Source: Candidatus Baldrarchaeota archaeon
Lineage (GTDB): Archaea > Asgardarchaeota > Baldrarchaeia > Baldrarchaeales > DXJG01
DNA length: 37,162 nt
Assembly (NCBI GenBank): GCA_030587435.1
Contig: JAUQZC010000064.1
Span: forward strand, 1-37,162
Direction of reading: 5' to 3'
Shown: positions 33,291 through 37,162 of the stretch, in pieces
Position numbering within the stretch: the first letter of the stretch is position 1
Layout: each line of letters opens with the position of its first letter
Made by a program: the position numbers and the translations under genes
The notes under the pieces: generated by a model
What the model was told of the DNA's origin: nothing
Seen by the model: the letters and a program-made list of their open reading frames with translations, nothing else
Databases searched by the model: none

Positions 33291-34220
33291 ATGGGTTATT
33301 ATGTGAAATTGTTTGCTGAAACAGCTTTTCCAGTGTTGTATCATATTCTTTGTCAAAAATTTAACAACTATTTTGGTAAATGTTTTAAACTCAAAGATGG
33401 GAAACTTTGCGGAGTATTTATGGGTTATAGATATGTCTACACAGTTTTCATTCCTCTGGTAGTAATTTTGAGGGAAGTAGATGAAAAGAGACTTATTTTA
33501 GAAGTTTTTTCATGCGGATATTATGAAGTAGAAGTTTATGGTTTACCGATTTATAGAAGTGCAAAACAATATGAAAAGAAAAATGTTCAAGGTTTTCTAG
33601 ATGAGATTTTACGGAACAACAAGATTGACTACCAAATATCGGAAGAATTAAGCGACACCGTTCTTGAAGATGTTTTTTCCGACCTTGAAAAACTGGTTTC
33701 AGAAGAAGGAAAATTAATGTTAGAAAAATTTAAACTGGAAAAGATCGAGAAAGAAAAGAGATTAGAGGAAGAGAGATTAGAAACACGCGAGCGTGTCAAA
33801 TATTTGCCTGAAAAACTTAAAATATTAAACCCTTGTCCTTTTCTAGAGGTTTCATCGGAATTTTCCGACATATTTATCTGTGGCGCATTTAAGTACACAT
33901 ATGTTCCTTTAAGTTCCATGACTGAAAAAGAAGTTGTAAAGAGATGTGCCCACGGGTTATATGCAAATTGTAAATATTATTTTGAGGCCTTAAAAAAGCT
34001 GAGAACGTGTCCTTTCCTTAAAGAAATAACAACACTTCCGAATAATTATACTTGTGAAGCTTCAAAATTTGTACATGTGCCATTTTCCAAGATAAGCGAA
34101 GAAGAAATGTTAAACCAATGTGCCGAAAAGAGATACTATAGTTGCACATACTACTTAGAAGCAAGAAAAACTTTGGAAAAAAGAATAAGAGAGATACGAG
34201 AAAAAATTGCAGAATTGTAG
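33291..34220 (+). CDS. Protein with two identically spaced four-Cys modules behind a coiled coil
   Basis: 309 residues, no recognised family. Residues 1-130 form a mixed alpha/beta domain with its own Cys residues (C21, C31, C40, C75). Residues about 137-170 are a highly charged helix (EKIEKEKRLEEERLETRERVK), a likely coiled coil. Two tandem modules follow: C182, C197, C219, C227 and C240, C255, C277, C285. Both have the spacing C-x14-C-x21-C-x7-C and repeat every 58 residues, with CPFL at the first Cys and Y-[YT]-[FY]-x-EA after the last. Each module could hold one zinc or a [4Fe-4S] cluster. An inverted repeat TTAAGT-TTG-ACTTAA (33223-33237) lies upstream. Function unknown. Confidence 0.8.
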   Translation: MGYYVKLFAETAFPVLYHILCQKFNNYFGKCFKLKDGKLCGVFMGYRYVYTVFIPLVVILREVDEKRLILEVFSCGYYEVEVYGLPIYRSAKQYEKKNVQGFLDEILRNNKIDYQISEELSDTVLEDVFSDLEKLVSEEGKLMLEKFKLEKIEKEKRLEEERLETRERVKYLPEKLKILNPCPFLEVSSEFSDIFICGAFKYTYVPLSSMTEKEVVKRCAHGLYANCKYYFEALKKLRTCPFLKEITTLPNNYTCEASKFVHVPFSKISEEEMLNQCAEKRYYSCTYYLEARKTLEKRIREIREKIAEL

Positions 34221-34269
34221 TAACTTCGGGTAACTTAACTTAAGCTTTTTAAAGACATTCCCCGACAGT

Positions 34270-35568
34270 TTAAGATTTTAATTTCTCCAGTAAGTTTACT
34301 GCTGCTTCATAAATTTTTTCACAACTATCTTTTTCAATTATTGTGACTGTAGATTCGTAGCTTAGTGATTTGTAGGCTTCGGGTGTCGGTATGTAACCTA
34401 TGTATCCATTAGTGTATCCAGAAATTATTGTGGTTTCAAAAGGGGAATTTTCTTTAATTTTCATACCCATTTCTGTAAACATTTCTCCCAGAATGTCGAC
34501 AATTGCAACCTTGTCCCCAAATGCAAGAACTTGAACTTCTATCTTAATTGTTTTCCCCTCTAAAGGCCTTAACCTATCAATGTACTTCTTTATATTTTTA
34601 AGAGTTTCATAAACGACGGCTGCCCTCCTTAAATCTTCTGTGGAAACCTTGCTTTTTATTAAAGCGTTATACATAGCTTCTGCCCTACTTATCATTTGAT
34701 TTATCTCTTCATCCAGTGGGAATCTTCTCACACGTACATCTACATATTTCCTATTCATTTTTACTTTGTTTATGTTGATTTTATTTGATGTTTCAAGCGA
34801 TATTAACGCGTATGATCCTACAATGTTTCCAATTTTCTCTGCTTCTCTAAAGGAAGACTCGCGTCTTACATATCTTGTCGAGACATCTCCTGCTGCGCCG
34901 TTAAGAAAAAGCGGCACAGACCCACTTTTCACTTTTTCGATAAGCGACAAAGCGTAACCTGGATAGTCAGCAGATATAAGAAGATTAGATGCATCGAGCA
35001 CTGTTGGATGACAAGCAAAATTAATGATTGCAGAAATCATTTTACCCGTGTTATCATCAAATCTCATTGAAATAAGTTGTTTATCTACAGGGCCGTTTTT
35101 AACTCGACGATTTGCAGAAGCACCTTCAACAATAATCTTCCCCACTCGCACCTCTGCTGTTTTTCTTTTCCTCATAGCATTTAATATTGACTGTTTTATT
35201 TTTACTTTTATGTCTGAGATTAAGTGTTCGTTGGGCGTTGAGATGCTTGCGAAAATTGGCTCCTTGAAGATTCCATCTGGACCTGCATGGGTGTGGGTTG
35301 CAGTTACCATGATATTTTCTTTGTTTATTTCGACTGATCCTTCTATGTCTTCTCTAATTTCCTCTGTTATTTTTCTATCAATGGCAAGTAAATCTAAGGA
35401 TACTATTGCGGTAGTTTTTTCTTCATTATCTATTACAAGTGATCTAGCATAAAGCGGGTCGTGAACCCCAATAGAAAGAGAAGTTCTTTCAAGATAACCT
35501 CCTAATGGAACATTAAAGGATGGAGTAATATCAACCTTCGATACACCAATCTTAATCATTTTAATCAT
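34270..35568 (-). CDS. Neutral/alkaline ceramidase-like hydrolase domain protein
   Basis: 432 residues. The N-terminus (IGVSKVDITPSFNVPLGGYL, GVHDPLYARSLVID) and the metal block ATHTHAGPDG are those of the neutral ceramidase N-terminal catalytic domain, and NGAAGDVSTR fits the nucleophile Ser block (GDVSP in known ceramidases). The C-terminal Ig-like domain of true ceramidases (about 650-700 residues) is absent, as in many prokaryotic short homologues. No signal peptide is visible, so it is probably cytoplasmic. Archaea do not make ceramides, so another amide, perhaps an N-acyl compound, is the likely substrate. ATG 35568 or 35559 (MIKMIK) could start it. Confidence 0.87.
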   Translation of the reverse strand: MIKMIKIGVSKVDITPSFNVPLGGYLERTSLSIGVHDPLYARSLVIDNEEKTTAIVSLDLLAIDRKITEEIREDIEGSVEINKENIMVTATHTHAGPDGIFKEPIFASISTPNEHLISDIKVKIKQSILNAMRKRKTAEVRVGKIIVEGASANRRVKNGPVDKQLISMRFDDNTGKMISAIINFACHPTVLDASNLLISADYPGYALSLIEKVKSGSVPLFLNGAAGDVSTRYVRRESSFREAEKIGNIVGSYALISLETSNKININKVKMNRKYVDVRVRRFPLDEEINQMISRAEAMYNALIKSKVSTEDLRRAAVVYETLKNIKKYIDRLRPLEGKTIKIEVQVLAFGDKVAIVDILGEMFTEMGMKIKENSPFETTIISGYTNGYIGYIPTPEAYKSLSYESTVTIIEKDSCEKIYEAAVNLLEKLKS

Positions 35569-35655
35569 CTGGGAGTCTTCGATAAAGTTCTGTCGAAATA
35601 AACAAAAATAAAGTTGAAATGTAAATTTATTATCTACTTACTTTGAATAATAATG

Positions 35656-36717
35656 TTATTTTTGTTTTCTTTCTTTGTCTATTTCTCTTACTATTTCCTC
35701 TACGATGCTTAAAGTTCTCTCGATGTGTTCGCGTTCAATTCCACGGTGAGTAACCATTCTTACCATAGTTTTACTTCTTGTCAAAGCTAAAACGCCTCGC
35801 TGCTTCAATCTTGAAATAAAGTCCTCAGCAGTTACGCCTAGACCACTTACGTCAAAATGCACTATATTTGTTTGAACTCTCTTCAAGTCAACGTAAATAC
35901 CCTCAATTTTAGCTAAACCTTCAGCCAAAAGCCTGGCATTTCTATGATCCTCTTCCAGGCGGTCAATCATTTTTTCCAAGGCAATAATACCGGGAGCCGC
36001 TATAATACCTGCTTGGCGCATACCTCCACCAAGTATTTTCCTAATTTTCCTAGCCTTCTCAATAAATTCTTCACTACCAACAACGAGAGAACCGATAGGG
36101 CAACTGAGACCCTTAGATAAGCAAAACATTAAATTATCAACGTGTTTCGTAAAATCTTTCACATCCCTTTTTAAGGCTACGGCAGCATTGAAAATCCTAG
36201 CACCATCCATATAAACTTTCAAACCGTAAGCCTTAGCAACATCACTAATAGCTTTAATTTGCTCCGGGGTGACAATAGTTCCACCAGCCCTATTATGTGT
36301 GTTCTCAATGCACACCAGAGTAGTCTCAGGAAAATGAATGTTCTTAGGTCTAATAGCAGCTTCAATGTCTTTAGGATCCATAACACCCATGTGGCCTTTA
36401 ACAGTAATGGGAAAAACACCTGCAATAGAGGAAATACCTCCAACTTCATACCAGTAAATATGACTGTCGGCTTCCAATATTACAGCGTCTCCGCGCTTCG
36501 TGTTAGCCATAACAGAAACAAGGTTAGCCTGTGTACCACTAGTTACTAGAAGAGCCGCTTCCTTACCCATTTTCTCGGCAGCCATCTCCTCAAGCAAATT
36601 TACCGTAGGATCCTCTCTATAAACATCGTCTCCAAGCTTAGCGTGCCTAATAGCTTCAAGCATCTCCTCGGTTGGAAGCGTAACAGTATCGCTTCTTAAA
36701 TCAATAACGTCCCTCAT
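35656..36717 (-). CDS. Low-specificity L-threonine aldolase
   Basis: 353 residues from the chosen start. Fold-type I PLP enzyme of the GLY1/LtaE family: IDLRSDTVTLPT at the N-terminus, GDDVYREDPTVNLLE, LLVTSGTQANLVSVM (phosphate site), HIYWYEVGG (ring-stacking His), MDGARIFNAA (Asp for PLP nitrogen), and CLSKGLSCPIGS with the PLP Lys. It cleaves threonine or allo-threonine to glycine and acetaldehyde in the cytoplasm. GGTGGTGAG lies five bases before the ATG at 36717, so this is preferred over the GTG at 36729 that opens the frame inside the ribosome-binding site. Confidence 0.95.
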   Translation of the reverse strand: MRDVIDLRSDTVTLPTEEMLEAIRHAKLGDDVYREDPTVNLLEEMAAEKMGKEAALLVTSGTQANLVSVMANTKRGDAVILEADSHIYWYEVGGISSIAGVFPITVKGHMGVMDPKDIEAAIRPKNIHFPETTLVCIENTHNRAGGTIVTPEQIKAISDVAKAYGLKVYMDGARIFNAAVALKRDVKDFTKHVDNLMFCLSKGLSCPIGSLVVGSEEFIEKARKIRKILGGGMRQAGIIAAPGIIALEKMIDRLEEDHRNARLLAEGLAKIEGIYVDLKRVQTNIVHFDVSGLGVTAEDFISRLKQRGVLALTRSKTMVRMVTHRGIEREHIERTLSIVEEIVREIDKERKQK

Positions 36718-36889
36718 TAAACTCACCACCAGTTATAAGGCATTAACTTCAACATTTATATGAATCTTACTCACTTCATCCTTTTAATTTGCTATTTTTG
36801 AAACCTTCATGTTTATAACACGGTGGATTCTAATATTCTCTACAGTGCATACTGTAATCCTGAAGTGAAATAGATGGTGATGGGAGAAG

Positions 36890-37162
36890 ATGTATATTTG
36901 GTTTTTTACTTGCATTATAGGTATGATTGCAGTGATTCCCGTTCATTTTATATCAGTGGAACATCTAAAGCTTGAAGAAAAATATGGAAAAGAAAGAGGA
37001 AAGAAAATAGGAGAAATATGCGGTATAATTTCTGGCTGGCTGTTTTTCCTTTTTTGGATTGGAGTATGGATTTCACCTCAACCTAGATTTACCGTTCCAA
37101 TTCTTCAAAGCATAGTGATAGGTTTACCAGCTGTAGGTTTAAAAGTACCTCTACTTCACCTG
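36890..37162 (+). CDS. Membrane protein, possibly of the isoprenylcysteine/phospholipid methyltransferase type, cut by the window end
   Basis: ATG 36890, with GGGAGAAG just upstream, opens a frame that runs off the right edge after 91 residues. The visible part has hydrophobic helices at about 3-20, 44-62 and 70-85. Between helices 1 and 2 it has the hydrophilic stretch EHLKLEEKYGKERGKKIGE. This layout resembles archaeal methyltransferase-like membrane proteins related to ICMT, but the catalytic SAM part lies outside, so the family is a guess. A TATA-like GTTTATAACA (about 36810) precedes it; the threonine aldolase gene is divergent. Confidence 0.6.
   Translation, partial: MYIWFFTCIIGMIAVIPVHFISVEHLKLEEKYGKERGKKIGEICGIISGWLFFLFWIGVWISPQPRFTVPILQSIVIGLPAVGLKVPLLHL

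Noticed and set aside
35024..35452. 142-codon plus-strand open frame inside the ceramidase-like gene
   Set aside because: Apparent hydrophobic helices come from the antisense of a conserved catalytic domain; no start signal.

Overview
The window is AT-rich DNA from an archaeon. The evidence is T/A-rich TATA-like boxes a short way upstream of many genes, some apparently leaderless starts beside GGTGA/GGAGG-led starts, frequent TTG and GTG start codons, and typical archaeal families (HDAC-type deacylase, PfpI protease, stand-alone adenine deaminase, AAA ATPase with a C-terminal winged helix, TM-anchored winged-helix regulator). A deep Thermoproteota/Bathyarchaeia-like lineage fits best, but this is inference: there is no rRNA or other marker gene here. 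I saw no tRNA, rRNA, CRISPR array or insertion sequence.

Layout. 1-3237: a truncated HDAC-family gene (minus), a DJ-1/PfpI protein, a plant-type asparaginase/isoaspartyl peptidase and a Cys-rich DUF3795 protein. 3382-7185: an unknown winged-helix-like protein, then an overlapping three-gene cassette: one nitrogenase component-1-like subunit, a NifH-like ATPase and a complete NifB-like radical SAM enzyme. 7286-11215: an accessory block of small, exported and membrane proteins of unknown family plus a membrane-anchored winged-helix regulator with a palindromic operator. Two of its genes share the same N-terminal coding sequence, one copy broken by a 1-base frameshift. 11380-14580: two metallo-beta-lactamase-fold proteins flanking a class V (alanine-glyoxylate type) aminotransferase.

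14909-26051: nine tightly packed plus-strand genes reading as one 11-kb catabolic operon: APC permease, GHL6/GH42-like glycosidase, M20 deacylase, HTH-phosphoribosyltransferase regulator, nucleotidyltransferase-fold protein, metallophosphoesterase, DhnA-type aldolase, zinc alcohol dehydrogenase and FGGY kinase. The inferred logic is import, hydrolysis and deacylation, oxidation of a polyol/sugar, phosphorylation and aldol cleavage of an unidentified, probably acylated or aminated sugar conjugate. A perfect 22-bp dyad lies in its promoter.

26441-37162: adenine deaminase, a DUF433 antitoxin-like orphan, a small membrane protein, an AAA ATPase behind two abutting 17-bp palindromes, intact HPr (ptsH) followed by a decayed enzyme I fragment and intact nagA (a relic of an amino-sugar PTS locus), a protein with two identically spaced four-Cys modules, a ceramidase-like hydrolase, a threonine aldolase, and the start of a membrane protein cut by the window edge.

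The strongest candidates for undescribed biology are the one-subunit NifDK-like/NifH/NifB cassette and the nine-gene operon with its embedded nucleotide-type regulatory trio.
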